From an uncultured Rhodocyclaceae bacterium (GTDB taxonomy: Bacteria; Pseudomonadota; Gammaproteobacteria; Burkholderiales; Rhodocyclaceae), in contig CAIYZZ010000314.1 of assembly GCA_903930805.1 (NCBI GenBank), positions 1 through 15,586 of the forward strand: a stretch of 15,586 nt of DNA, given 5' to 3'. Positions 1-7,463 of this stretch are shown in pieces. Within the stretch, counting starts at the first letter, position 1; every line of letters starts with the position of its first letter. Under the pieces are notes generated by a model. It worked only from the letters and a program-made list of their open reading frames with translations, searched no databases and had not been told where the DNA came from. A program made the translations under genes and the position numbers.

Positions 1-667
1 GCCGGTCGGTGGCGGTAATCACCAAGCGGCCCTGCGGCTCTTCAAGCAAATAGCCGCCGGTCTTGCCGTAGGGGTTGGCGATGTGCTTGTCGATAAAGTT
101 GGCTTGGCTCAGGTAGGTCACCCCGACCAGGGCACCGATCACCGTACCCTGCGCATCGCGAATCGGCACCGCCATGACAAAAACCGGCACCTGCTGCTGC
201 TTGCCTATGCCTGGCCGGCCGATGGTCGCTTTCCCCTCTTTGAGCGCACTGACCATGGATGCCCGGTCCAGGTAGTTGATGCCGATGCGTCCCGCCGTGC
301 GCGGCACATCGGCGATCGCCGTGCCATCCAGTCCGGTGACGAAGGTGCCGCCATTGAACGGTCCCCGCAGAATCAGACGCTCTTCCAGCAGCGCCTGCAA
401 GGTCGGCGGATTGCCCAGAATGGCCGGGCTGATGATGCCGGCCACTTTGTTCAGTATCTGCAAGCGGGTTTCAAGTTCTTGATTGATCTCCGCAGCCACA
501 AAAGACACCGTCGAGAACTGCTGGTCGCCCAACATACGTTGCATATCCTCGCGCAGCATGCGCCCGGCGTAGAGCGCCAGCGCCCAGATGCCGACGACGA
601 AAATGACCAGGGTGAAGAGCGTCACCCGCGTTTTGAGCGAACGCCATTGAAAGGGTTGCCAGTTCAT
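1..667 (-). CDS. Membrane dCache-domain sensor protein (C-terminus beyond window)
   Basis: The readable part is 222 residues and stays open to the window edge, so the output domain is not visible. It opens with a short basic cytoplasmic start, one hydrophobic helix at about residues 14-36, then an extracytoplasmic region of at least 185 residues. That region looks like a double-Cache ligand-binding domain: it has a long helix (about 37-80), then [14 protein letters not shown], the ligand-pocket-like stretch [25 protein letters not shown] and [14 protein letters not shown], a pattern typical of dCache_1 sensors. Such sensors usually feed a histidine kinase, GGDEF/EAL or MCP module through a second membrane helix. 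Which one applies here cannot be told. The ATG overlaps the stop of the upstream kinase gene as ATGA, so translation is probably coupled and the protein belongs to the same operon. The ribosome site is poorly defined. Family is fairly sure; output is unknown. Confidence 0.8.
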   Translation of the reverse strand, partial: MNWQPFQWRSLKTRVTLFTLVIFVVGIWALALYAGRMLREDMQRMLGDQQFSTVSFVAAEINQELETRLQILNKVAGIISPAILGNPPTLQALLEERLILRGPFNGGTFVTGLDGTAIADVPRTAGRIGINYLDRASMVSALKEGKATIGRPGIGKQQQVPVFVMAVPIRDAQGTVIGALVGVTYLSQANFIDKHIANPYGKTGGYLLEEPQGRLVITATDR

Positions 668-2061
668 GGCGATGCCCGCGCGGCCCCCCGCCCGAGTCGG
701 ATGGTGAACCAGAAGAGACTACCCGCGCCTAACTGACTGTCGACACCGATGTTGCCGCCCATCATCTGCACCAGACGCTTGCTGATGGCCAACTCCAGGC
801 CGATGCCACCATATTTCCGGGTCATCGAGCCATCCCCCTGTTCGAAGGCGGTAAACAGCCGCTTTTGCTCTTCGGTAGAAATCCCTATGCCGGAATCCTG
901 CACCTCAAAGCGCAGCAGCAGGTCGATCGGGCCTTCCTCGGCCAACTGAACGCGTACGCTGACAGCGCCCGCAGCGGTGAACTTGATGGCGTTGTTCGTG
1001 ATGTTGAGGAGGATCTGGCCGAGGCGCAGGGGATCGCCCCGCAGCACTTGATTGGCCAGCTCGGACGCGACGTCGAGACTCAGTTTCAGCCCTTTCTCAG
1101 CGGCCTTGGGACCCATCAATCTGTCGAGGTTTTTCAGGACACTGTCAAGTGTGAAGTCTGCCTGCTCCAGACTGAGACGCTCGGCTTCAAGTTTGGTGAC
1201 GTCGAGAATGTCGTTGATGATGGCCAACAAATGCTCGGCGGACTGCGTTACCTTGGCGAGATAATCGATCTGTTTTGGATCGGTGGCGCGGCGTTGCGCC
1301 AAGACCGTCATGCCCATTATTCCGTTCATCGGCGTGCGCAGCTCATGGCTCATGTTGGCCAAAAATGTGCTCTTCGCCCGGTTGGCCGTCTCTGCGACTT
1401 CCTTGGCGATCAAGAGGGAGGAAGTACGCGAGGCCACCAAGGATTCGAGGTGATGGCGATGCTGTTCGAGTTCAGTCTCGATTTGCTTGCGCGCACTGAT
1501 GTCCCGCAGCACGATGCGCAGGGCTGGCGCGCCGGTCCCGTCCGGCACGGCGATGGCTTCCAGCCGCGCCCAGAATGGCGTACCACCCGCTTTCAGCAAG
1601 CGCAAATCGCACGATTGCTGTTGCTGGGTCTCGATGATCTGGTGGCGGTAACAATAGAAGATTTCCTGGTCTTCCTTGAGGATGAAGTGACTGATCGGCT
1701 GCTTGACCAGCGCGTCCCGGGTCGCACCCAGAATGGCGGCGGTGGTGAGGTTGGCCTGTTCGATCAGCCCATGTTCATTCAAGGTGAGATAGCCCACCGG
1801 TGCCAGATCGTAGAAGTCGAAGTAACGCGCACGCGCGGTGTCCAGCGCCAACTGGGTCTGGCGCAATTCTTCGTTTTGCATCTCCAGCTCGACCTGATGT
1901 ACGCGCAGGTCGTGGAACATCTGCCGCAGAGCCGTGGGTGACACAGCCTCGAAATCATCGGGTAACTCCCGCAGCGACGCCTCGGCGCGCTGGCGCAACG
2001 TCAGCCCCGCGCTCAGGGGTGGGGTCACTCTTTTTTCCGCAAGGTGCGCCAGGCGATTCAT
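664..2061 (-). CDS. PAS-domain histidine kinase (HisKA type), cytoplasmic
   Basis: This 465-residue sensor kinase has no membrane helix or signal peptide. An alpha-helical N-terminus (about 20-77, rich in Glu/Gln) leads into a PAS domain (about 78-195) with its PAC-like end [14 protein letters not shown] coiled coil (about 196-230) follows, then a HisKA H-box [15 protein letters not shown] with phospho-accepting His239. The ATPase domain has an N-box with Asn353/356/357, G1 box DSGIGIS (389-395) and F-box LFTAFEQGD. The G2 box reads GGIGLELAI: Glu423 replaces the usual glycine of GxGLGL, which may affect the ATP lid. No receiver domain is fused, so the receiver-PP2C protein encoded 9 bases upstream is the obvious candidate partner. 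The first 200 residues closely match the kinase at 8784-10460. The ATG at 2061 has an AG-rich site (TGAGAGA) upstream. Kinase identity is certain by motif; activity is open because of the G2 change. Confidence 0.95.
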   Translation of the reverse strand: MNRLAHLAEKRVTPPLSAGLTLRQRAEASLRELPDDFEAVSPTALRQMFHDLRVHQVELEMQNEELRQTQLALDTARARYFDFYDLAPVGYLTLNEHGLIEQANLTTAAILGATRDALVKQPISHFILKEDQEIFYCYRHQIIETQQQQSCDLRLLKAGGTPFWARLEAIAVPDGTGAPALRIVLRDISARKQIETELEQHRHHLESLVASRTSSLLIAKEVAETANRAKSTFLANMSHELRTPMNGIMGMTVLAQRRATDPKQIDYLAKVTQSAEHLLAIINDILDVTKLEAERLSLEQADFTLDSVLKNLDRLMGPKAAEKGLKLSLDVASELANQVLRGDPLRLGQILLNITNNAIKFTAAGAVSVRVQLAEEGPIDLLLRFEVQDSGIGISTEEQKRLFTAFEQGDGSMTRKYGGIGLELAISKRLVQMMGGNIGVDSQLGAGSLFWFTIRLGRGAARASP

Positions 2062-2070
2062 CGTCGTCTC

Positions 2071-3315
2071 TCAGGTTGATATCTCGGGTTGCAGAAATTC
2101 TGGCGCGGCAAACCCGGAAAGTTTGTCGGGTGCGTGCCGGGATCTGATTTTCCGTACATCGCCCTGGCAATCCACTGTCATCAGTGTCATGTCGTCGAAG
2201 CCATGGCGCTCCCCGACAAACGCATTCACCGCCAGGATCAGCGCCTCATGCCGCGCTGGCGGCGCATGCGCTTGCAGCGTCCGCAGGGCGCGTTGCTCGC
2301 CAAAAGCCTCGCCTTCAGCATTTTCCGCCTCCAGCAGACCATCGGAAAAGGCCACCAGTTGTCCGCTGTCGGGCCACTGATACACCTCGGTTTGCGCCGT
2401 GAAGGTGCGGTCGAGGACACCCAAGGGCATGCTGGTCGAAATGAAGCATGAATCCACATTCCCGCTTTCCCCGAGGAAATAGGCGGACGGGATGCCGCCA
2501 TTCCACACTTCCACCGTGCGATTGTGGCTATCGATGCAGGCCACCAAGGCGGCCACATAACGGCCGGTGGGCGATTGCTCATGCACGGCCCAGTTCATTT
2601 CCTCCACGACCATGCCCACCGCCAGGCCCTTGCTGACCATGCTGTAAAAGATGTGGTTGATTGGCAGCAGATTGAGCGCCGCCGGCAGGCCATGCCCGGT
2701 CGAATCGGCCAGCATGACGTAAAGCCGACCGTTGTGCGTGCGCGATACCGCCACCAGGTCGCCACTCACGATCTCGGTTGGCCGAATCCAGTAGCGCACC
2801 TGTTTGTCGTGCAATTGCTCCGGTCGCATCATGCGGCCCATCAAGTCCACCACCAGCCGCCGTTCTTCCTCCGCCCCCGCCTGATAGGCGGAAAGCTGGG
2901 CATTTGCCCGCGCTAGTTCGCGGTTATTCAATTGCCGCGCCATGGCCTCTTCGATCGTCTGCATCAGCACGCTGATCGTAACCGGCTTGAGCAGGTAGCC
3001 ATCGATACCAATTTTAATGGCCTCCAGCAAGTGGCCGGCGTCATCGCAGTGGGTGATCAGGACAACCGGCGTGGCGGGGTCCGCCCGCTTGATTTCCCTG
3101 GCCAGTTGCAGGCCATCCATGATGGGCATCATAAGATCGCTCACCACCACGTCGGGATGCAGCTTGTGAAACAGCGCCACCCCTTCCTGGCCATTGGCGG
3201 CGGTAAACACCTGCCCTACATGCTTTTCAAGCAGCCGGCGGGTTTCACTGCGCAGCAGCGCGTCACCCTCCACCAGCAGAATAACGAGCTGTTTTGAATC
3301 AGTGGAGCTGTTCAT
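2071..3315 (-). CDS. Response regulator with PP2C-type (RsbU/SpoIIE) serine phosphatase output
   Basis: The protein has 414 residues counted from the ATG at 3315. The receiver domain (about 8-125) has the phospho-acceptor Asp60 in VVSDLMMP, Thr88 and Lys110. Its acidic pocket reads VEGD rather than the common VEDD. A helical linker (about 126-160) joins it to a PPM/PP2C phosphatase domain (about 165-385) with metal-ligand motifs SGDL (Asp186), LADSTGHG (Asp204), FSDGLLE (Asp325) and FDDMT (Asp374/375). Proteins of this layout usually dephosphorylate an anti-sigma-antagonist (STAS) protein when their receiver is phosphorylated; no such partner is visible here. The reading frame extends back to a GTG at 3324, but that GTG directly abuts the GGAG. 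The ATG at 3315 has GAAGGAG at an ideal 8-base distance, so I chose it. The start lies 17 bases inside the HD-GYP gene, and the histidine kinase gene follows after 9 bases. Confidence 0.93.
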   Translation of the reverse strand: MNSSTDSKQLVILLVEGDALLRSETRRLLEKHVGQVFTAANGQEGVALFHKLHPDVVVSDLMMPIMDGLQLAREIKRADPATPVVLITHCDDAGHLLEAIKIGIDGYLLKPVTISVLMQTIEEAMARQLNNRELARANAQLSAYQAGAEEERRLVVDLMGRMMRPEQLHDKQVRYWIRPTEIVSGDLVAVSRTHNGRLYVMLADSTGHGLPAALNLLPINHIFYSMVSKGLAVGMVVEEMNWAVHEQSPTGRYVAALVACIDSHNRTVEVWNGGIPSAYFLGESGNVDSCFISTSMPLGVLDRTFTAQTEVYQWPDSGQLVAFSDGLLEAENAEGEAFGEQRALRTLQAHAPPARHEALILAVNAFVGERHGFDDMTLMTVDCQGDVRKIRSRHAPDKLSGFAAPEFLQPEIST

Positions 3316-4537
3316 TGAAAACACTCCTTCTCGCCCTGATGCCCCATTTGTCGTCGGTTTCGTAGCCGGTGATGCGGTCGCCGCCGCCGTTGCCGAGTGC
3401 CCGGGAGAGATCCAGGTCGTAGGGGCTGCTCACCTCTGCTCTTGCTCGCGTGTCATACGCGATCCACACCACCGGGCGCAAGGTATTGTGCGCGTTATGT
3501 TCCACCACCACGCCGATCAAGCCGCTTTCCAGAACCACCAACGAGCCGACCGGGTAGATGCCGATGCTGCGGATGAAATGGCGCACCAGTTCCTCGTTGA
3601 AATGGAACTTGCTCCATTCCTGGATTTTCCGGATCGCCTCCGCCGGGCTCATCGGTTCGTGATAGACGCGGGTGGACGTGATTGCATCATAGACATCGAC
3701 AATTGCCGCCATCTGGCCCAGCGGCGAGATGGCGCCCCCCTTCAACCCACTCGGGTAGCCCGAACCGTCAAACCGTTCGTGATGGTGCAAGCTGATGTCG
3801 AGCGCGTAGGGCGACAGGCTGCTAAGCTGTTGCAGCACCTCCTGCCCGTGGCGCACATGATCTTTCATGATCTCAAACTCATCGGCGCTGAGCCGGCCCG
3901 GTTTGTTGAGAATGTCGTCCGGCACCTTCATTTTGCCAACGTCGTGCAAGAGCCCGCCGAGAGTCGCTTGCCGCGTGATGTCCTTGCTCAGCGACAAGGC
4001 GTTGCAGAAGGTGGCGAGCAGTGCGCCCACGCTCACTGAATGCAGGAAGGTATAGCCATCCTTGGTCTTGATCAGCCCCAGGCCATTCAAGGCATTCGAA
4101 TTGCGCAGCACGGATTCGGCAATGGCGTCCACCGCAGAGTCAAGGTCTTCAAGGGCGCCCTGCTGGCCCAGGCGGATATCCGCCATGAGTCGATTGACTG
4201 ACCGAGAGGCTTCCGCATGCAGCCTGGCCGCGCCGGGGGCTTCTTCGCGCAAGCTTACGCGCGGCTCCGTGCCCGTGGGCAGGCTGGCCGCCAGATCGAG
4301 CAATTCCTGCTCCACTGCTTCACTAATCTCCCGGGTGTCCGGTGCATCGGCGACGCCCTTGCCGCGCCGCGTATCGATATACAACTCACGCACGCCCAGG
4401 GCGTGAATTTCCTCGACCTTGATTTCATCCATCACCTTGAACCGAATGGGAAACAGCGGATGCACCCCCCAACTGCAATTCAGATCATGCACATACATGC
4501 CGGGGGTCAGTTGATGGGTTTTGATTTTCTTGATCAT
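3299..4537 (-). CDS. HD-GYP domain cyclic-di-GMP phosphodiesterase with DUF3391 N-terminus
   Basis: The protein has 412 residues. The N-terminal part (about 1-140, beginning MIKKIKTHQLTPGMYVHDL) matches the DUF3391 pattern often found before HD-GYP domains. The HD-GYP domain (about 155-335) keeps the metal and signature residues: His166, HDVGK (His198-Asp199, Lys202), His227, HHERFDGSGYP (252-262) and Asp281 in VDVYDA. It should hydrolyse c-di-GMP to pGpG or GMP in the cytoplasm. A tail of about 75 residues (after 335) looks like the small beta-rich end seen in this family. The open frame runs back to 4792, but that extension lies over the MCP gene and reads like out-of-frame sequence. The ATG at 4537 starts exactly at the DUF3391 motif, 4 bases after the MCP stop. 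No good ribosome site is seen, so translation is probably coupled to the MCP gene. Confidence 0.94.
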   Translation of the reverse strand: MIKKIKTHQLTPGMYVHDLNCSWGVHPLFPIRFKVMDEIKVEEIHALGVRELYIDTRRGKGVADAPDTREISEAVEQELLDLAASLPTGTEPRVSLREEAPGAARLHAEASRSVNRLMADIRLGQQGALEDLDSAVDAIAESVLRNSNALNGLGLIKTKDGYTFLHSVSVGALLATFCNALSLSKDITRQATLGGLLHDVGKMKVPDDILNKPGRLSADEFEIMKDHVRHGQEVLQQLSSLSPYALDISLHHHERFDGSGYPSGLKGGAISPLGQMAAIVDVYDAITSTRVYHEPMSPAEAIRKIQEWSKFHFNEELVRHFIRSIGIYPVGSLVVLESGLIGVVVEHNAHNTLRPVVWIAYDTRARAEVSSPYDLDLSRALGNGGGDRITGYETDDKWGIRARRSVFNEQLH

Positions 4538-4541
4538 GGCG

Positions 4542-5843
4542 TTAGAAGAGTTCGACTCCGGGTGCGTTGAAGCATGCTGCGCCGCCGCCACGCCGGGCCG
4601 CGTAACTGCCGTGCTCGTCTTCCTTGGCGATGAACTTGGCGAGAATGGACTTGATCGCCTGACCACCAAAATTGATCGTACCTTCCTCAATCTCCAGATT
4701 GGCCCCAATGTCGTCAAACACACGGGATTTCTCATTAAGAGCGACGTCCAGCCGTTCAACCATCTGCCGCACGACGTCCTGATACTGCACACTCATCAGC
4801 ATGTCGTTGATTTGCCCGGCCAGTTGTGCGTTGATGCCGGCCCCCTCGGCAATCTGGCCACGCAGTGCCTCGCCCCGCGTTTCCAGCTTCTCTTGCATGG
4901 TGCTGATGACACCCACCAGATGCAGGGCCTGGGCCAGATCGCGGTTGATTAACTCCTGCGCATCCGTGCTGAAGGCCACGCCCACACTGGACTGGGCCTT
5001 TTCGATCCCGCTCCAGACCATATCGGCAGCTTCGCGGGAACGGGTGGCCAGCTTGCGCACTTCGTCCGCCACAACGGCGAAGCCCCGGCCCTGATCGCCA
5101 GCACGCGCCGCCTCGATGGCCGCGTTCAAGGCCAGGAGATTGGTCTGGGCACTGATGTCCTTGATCACAGCAACCAGCGTGCCGAGCTCTCCCACGTTTT
5201 CGATGATGTGTTTGAACTGCTCCCGCTCTCGAAGAATCCGTGCCGGCAACTGACTGATGAATTCACTGACTTCCGTGATCGCCTGCGGGTTGTCGGCGGC
5301 ACCTTCCTGATGCGGTTGTTCCGCCCCATCATTCAGCAGGGCAATCAGCCGCGCACTCTGCTGATCCAGGCCGGTGATGCGTTCCAGTATCTGCATGGCC
5401 GATGCTTCCGTAAAACCGATAATTTCCTTGTGCTGCGCAATGAAGGACGCATCGAGCGCATAGGCTTCCTTCAGCGCCGCAGCGGTCTGGCTACACTTCT
5501 CCCGCAGCATTTCACGTTCCATCTGCAGCAGGGACAGGCAGGCCAGGCTGGAGAAAAAGGTGGTTTCCACCCCACCCCATTCGCCGATCCGCAGCCGGCT
5601 GAAGACCAGGAAGAGCGCTGCGCCCAACCCCAATACGGAGAGAAATATCATGCACGCATCCAGCACAGCGGGGGAGAGATCGCTGGATGCCGCCCACGCC
5701 GCACTGAAACCACTGAAGGCGTAATGCACCAGCACCATACACAGCGCCATGCCGACCACCACCACGATGAAGAAGTTGCGAATGTGGTCAAGCTGGCGAT
5801 AGGCGCCTTTGCTCCAGGTACTCTCAGTCAGACTAATTTCCAT
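4542..5843 (-). CDS. Minimal membrane-bound methyl-accepting chemotaxis-like protein
   Basis: The protein has 433 residues. There are two membrane helices, at about 24-43 and 63-84, separated by only about 19 residues, so there is essentially no periplasmic sensing domain. No HAMP domain is seen. A cytoplasmic helical region (about 95-225) leads into the highly conserved MCP hairpin tip (about 228-270), which includes [18 protein letters not shown] and [13 protein letters not shown], the segment that contacts CheA and CheW. The return strand contains [14 protein letters not shown] (351-364), a motif seen in a subset of MCP-like proteins. The C-terminus ends in a glycine/alanine-rich stretch with no CheR-docking pentapeptide. 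The frame extends to a GTG at 5867, but the ATG at 5843 has TTAGGAG at 8 bases, so that start is preferred. It heads the five-gene operon. CheA and CheW are not in the window, so it must use partners elsewhere or act outside classical chemotaxis. Confidence 0.92.
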   Translation of the reverse strand: MEISLTESTWSKGAYRQLDHIRNFFIVVVVGMALCMVLVHYAFSGFSAAWAASSDLSPAVLDACMIFLSVLGLGAALFLVFSRLRIGEWGGVETTFFSSLACLSLLQMEREMLREKCSQTAAALKEAYALDASFIAQHKEIIGFTEASAMQILERITGLDQQSARLIALLNDGAEQPHQEGAADNPQAITEVSEFISQLPARILREREQFKHIIENVGELGTLVAVIKDISAQTNLLALNAAIEAARAGDQGRGFAVVADEVRKLATRSREAADMVWSGIEKAQSSVGVAFSTDAQELINRDLAQALHLVGVISTMQEKLETRGEALRGQIAEGAGINAQLAGQINDMLMSVQYQDVVRQMVERLDVALNEKSRVFDDIGANLEIEEGTINFGGQAIKSILAKFIAKEDEHGSYAARRGGGAACFNAPGVELF

Positions 5844-5937
5844 GGTATCTACTCCTAATCCAGCCACCCAGAGACAGCAACTGCGCTTGGCAATGGCTGT
5901 TTTATGGCGACGGATAGTGTGGCGCTTCGCGCGGCAA
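5844..5937 (-). promoter_or_regulatory. Upstream region of the MCP/HD-GYP/PP2C/kinase operon
   Basis: This 94-base gap separates the 112-residue protein gene from the MCP start. It holds a strong ribosome site (AGGAG, 8 bases before the ATG at 5843). I found no convincing sigma-70 pair: a TTGCCG and a TATCCG on the minus strand are only 15 bases apart. A flagellar sigma-28-like GCCATAAA lacks a matching upstream half. Whether transcription starts here or reads through from 7874 is undecided. Confidence 0.25.
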
Positions 5938-6276
5938 CTACGCCGGCGCGTAAGGACAATAGAGGTGGCCGTAGCTCACGGGGCGGAGGGATGCTTCCTC
6001 TGCCACCGGTTCGACGATACCCAGCCACAGCGCGCTGATGTGCAATATCCGCACAATCGCTACCGTTTCATGGGGACCGTAATAGCGCAGCTCGCGACCA
6101 TACGATGAACGACAGGCACCGGCCGGCCAAACGGCCAGATAACACCCCTTAGCCAGCGCTTCACCGCTGGCTGTTTCATAGCGATTGGCGTGGCGTTTCA
6201 TGTTCACCACAAATTGGGGGCAATCGACACTGACGATTTCACACTGAACCATTTTGCTTGGCCGAGACTTTTTCAT
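5938..6276 (-). CDS. Conserved-looking small protein of unknown function (112 aa)
   Basis: I do not recognise a family. The protein begins [20 protein letters not shown] and has four cysteines scattered at 12, 19, 45 and 55, plus Cys107 near the end. It shows alternating hydrophobic/polar strands ([41 protein letters not shown]) that suggest a compact, mostly beta fold. There is no signal peptide or clear membrane helix. The ATG at 6276 follows GGAG at about 11 bases, a usable ribosome site, and the stop is TAG. It lies between the DUF2934 gene (56 bases upstream, across a perfect palindrome) and the MCP gene (94 bases downstream), same strand. The start signal and gene-like composition make it a probable real gene. 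Function is unknown. Confidence 0.65.
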   Translation of the reverse strand: MKKSRPSKMVQCEIVSVDCPQFVVNMKRHANRYETASGEALAKGCYLAVWPAGACRSSYGRELRYYGPHETVAIVRILHISALWLGIVEPVAEEASLRPVSYGHLYCPYAPA

Positions 6277-6300
6277 TTTATTCAGGCTCCGTTACACCTA

Positions 6301-6320
6301 CCCCGCCGCATGCGGCGGGG
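6301..6320. terminator. Perfect 20-base GC palindrome between small genes
   Basis: CCCCGCCGCATGCGGCGGGG is a perfect inverted repeat, placed 12 bases after the stop of the DUF2934 gene and just before the ribosome site of the next gene. In RNA it would form a strong hairpin of up to 8-9 GC-rich pairs. No run of U follows on the minus strand (TAGGTGTAAC comes next), so a classical intrinsic terminator is doubtful. An attenuating or mRNA-stabilising hairpin is as likely. Confidence 0.5.
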
Positions 6321-6332
6321 TGCTTCAATCAT

Positions 6333-6605
6333 TCACTGACCACTGCGCAGCAAACTTTCAATATCGGCTTCGGCCTGCAGCCAGTCAGCCAGATGGTTTT
6401 CTGGCGCGAAGCCGCGCCGTTCAGCGTGAAAATAGGCTGCTTCGGCGATCATCTGTTCGCGCGGGAAATCGCTGTTGCCTGAGGATGATTCAAATTTGTC
6501 CGCTTCATGCCCATGCTGCTTCGAGCCATTGCCTTTGACTTTCTTCACTGCATCGCTCTTGTTCTTCATCTTGATCTCCTGATTTGACTTGCGGTTGGTA
6601 TTCAT
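6333..6605 (-). CDS. DUF2934 domain small protein
   Basis: The protein has 90 residues: a lysine-rich, low-complexity N-terminal half (MNTNRKSNQEIKMKNKSDAV and on) and a C-terminal DUF2934 motif at about 51-86. The motif reads MIAEAAYFHAERRGFAP followed by ENHLADWLQAEADI, the usual IAxxAYxxAExRGF...DWLxAExxI pattern. DUF2934 proteins are small, soluble and of unknown role. The ATG at 6605 overlaps the stop of the upstream gene as ATGA and has AAGGGGG nearby. An in-frame ATG at 6569 has an even better ribosome site (CAGGAG, 6 bases), giving 78 residues. I prefer 6605 because of the coupled overlap, but the shorter form, or both, is possible. A strong palindrome follows the stop. Confidence 0.85.
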   Translation of the reverse strand: MNTNRKSNQEIKMKNKSDAVKKVKGNGSKQHGHEADKFESSSGNSDFPREQMIAEAAYFHAERRGFAPENHLADWLQAEADIESLLRSGQ

Positions 6606-6955
6606 GAACTTGCCCCCTTCAGCAGCAGGCATCGATCCAGTGACTGTCCGGAGCATTGGCCCTGCGCGGCATTGAGGCGGCGGCAATTGCCACACAGGAG
6701 CGTTCGCAACTGGGTCATGGCAAATAACGAAGCCTGACCATTCCTGATGAGATCCTCGGCCAGATTCCCCAGATGCAGGATGCCCTCGCGATGCAGATTC
6801 TGCACATGGAGTTGATCCACCCATTGCCGGCTTAGCCGCACGACCTCTTGCAGCAAATGATGGCTGCCATCGGCACCATCGGCAGCAGTGGCTACAGCAT
6901 CAGCCGAGGGCAACGGGGCAGTGTCTGAAGATGTCTGGAGATATACGGATAGCAT
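6602..6955 (-). CDS. Small protein with clustered cysteines, unknown function (117 aa)
   Basis: I do not recognise a family. The first 30 residues are alanine/serine-rich and probably disordered. Residues 31-87 look alpha-helical (SHHLLQEVVRLSRQWVDQLH, GILHLGNLAEDLIRNG). The C-terminal part carries Cys88, Cys91, Cys101 and Cys109 (LCGNCRRLN, GQCSG, LDRCLL), spaced C-x2-C-x9-C-x7-C, which could hold a metal ion. There is no signal peptide. The ATG at 6955 has only a weak A/G-rich site (AAAGAAAG). The stop overlaps the DUF2934 start by 4 bases, which supports a real, co-translated pair. Function cannot be assigned. Confidence 0.65.
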   Translation of the reverse strand: MLSVYLQTSSDTAPLPSADAVATAADGADGSHHLLQEVVRLSRQWVDQLHVQNLHREGILHLGNLAEDLIRNGQASLFAMTQLRTLLCGNCRRLNAAQGQCSGQSLDRCLLLKGASS

Positions 6956-6982
6956 GATTGGCTTTCTTTTTCGTGTCTGAAG

Positions 6983-7429
6983 CTAGGGCGTGGCCGTCTC
7001 TTCAAGTCGGCAGACGTTGAGGAGATAAATCTTCCGGCCACAGGAGACTATGCGCGACAAATTGATTTCAACTTCGAACGTGATTCCGGCGGCGTTCATC
7101 GCCCCGAATTCACGCCAGCCACCATCGCGGCAAAGTAGGACGAGGTATCTAGCGTCAAAGCCCGGTGACCTCCCGCCAAGATGAAACCCCGCGATGAATT
7201 CCGTGATCCGCCTCCCCATCAGTTGGCGAGGGCTTGCGCCGAACAACCGCTCTGCGGGTGTGCCGCAACTGAGAATCCTGCCCAGACGATCGAGAATCAT
7301 CGTGGCAGTCTCGCCACCCGTTGGCACGCTACTGTGCCGTACCTCCAGCGCCGACTTTTCGTCGGGAGCCGTTGCACGATGGCCTGAAACGCTTGCAGTC
7401 GGGTAAAGAGAATATGGAGACGTCATCAT
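6983..7429 (-). CDS. Stand-alone PAS-domain protein (second of a tandem pair)
   Basis: The protein has 148 residues from the ATG at 7429 (another ATG follows at 7426). An unstructured N-terminal 40 residues precede a PAS fold (about 42-142): TATMILDRLGRILSCGTPAERLFG, then LMGRRITEFIAG, a core strand ARYLVLLCRDGGWREFGAMN and a final ITFEVEINLSRI...YLLNVCRLEE. No output domain, membrane helix or signal peptide is present. It probably acts as a ligand- or redox-sensing partner for other signalling proteins. The frame runs back to a GTG at 7519, inside the preceding PAS gene and without a ribosome site, so I did not use it. A weak GGAT site lies about 7 bases before 7429. The layout parallels the neighbouring PAS gene (34-base gap), suggesting tandem duplication. 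The N-terminal linker DNA contains one copy of the dispersed repeat. Confidence 0.75.
   Translation of the reverse strand: MMTSPYSLYPTASVSGHRATAPDEKSALEVRHSSVPTGGETATMILDRLGRILSCGTPAERLFGASPRQLMGRRITEFIAGFHLGGRSPGFDARYLVLLCRDGGWREFGAMNAAGITFEVEINLSRIVSCGRKIYLLNVCRLEETATP
7331..7366. repeat. Dispersed short repeat, copy A
   Basis: This copy matches copy B (8105-8140) at 30 of 36 positions by eye, including 17 identical bases, CCAGCGCCGACTTTTCG (7345-7361). It falls in codons for the poorly conserved N-terminal linker of the second PAS protein (around residues 21-33). A small hairpin CCGAC-TTTTC-GTCGG is present at 7351-7365. Confidence 0.5.
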
Positions 7430-7463
7430 GATGTCATCCGTGATGTCAAACTGCCCCGGACCG

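Noticed and set aside
865..1941. 358-codon plus-strand open frame opposite the HisKA kinase
   Set aside because: Antisense shadow of a gene with complete kinase motifs; no ribosome site or domain seen. The similar frames at 9138-9989 and 14744-15559 were dropped for the same reason.
4538..4792. N-terminal extension of the HD-GYP protein (85 residues)
   Set aside because: It overlaps the end of the MCP gene in another frame, has low-complexity out-of-frame character, and the DUF3391 start motif begins at the ATG at 4537.
5844..5867. GTG start 8 codons upstream for the MCP-like protein
   Set aside because: The ATG at 5843 has an AGGAG site at the ideal distance; the GTG has none.
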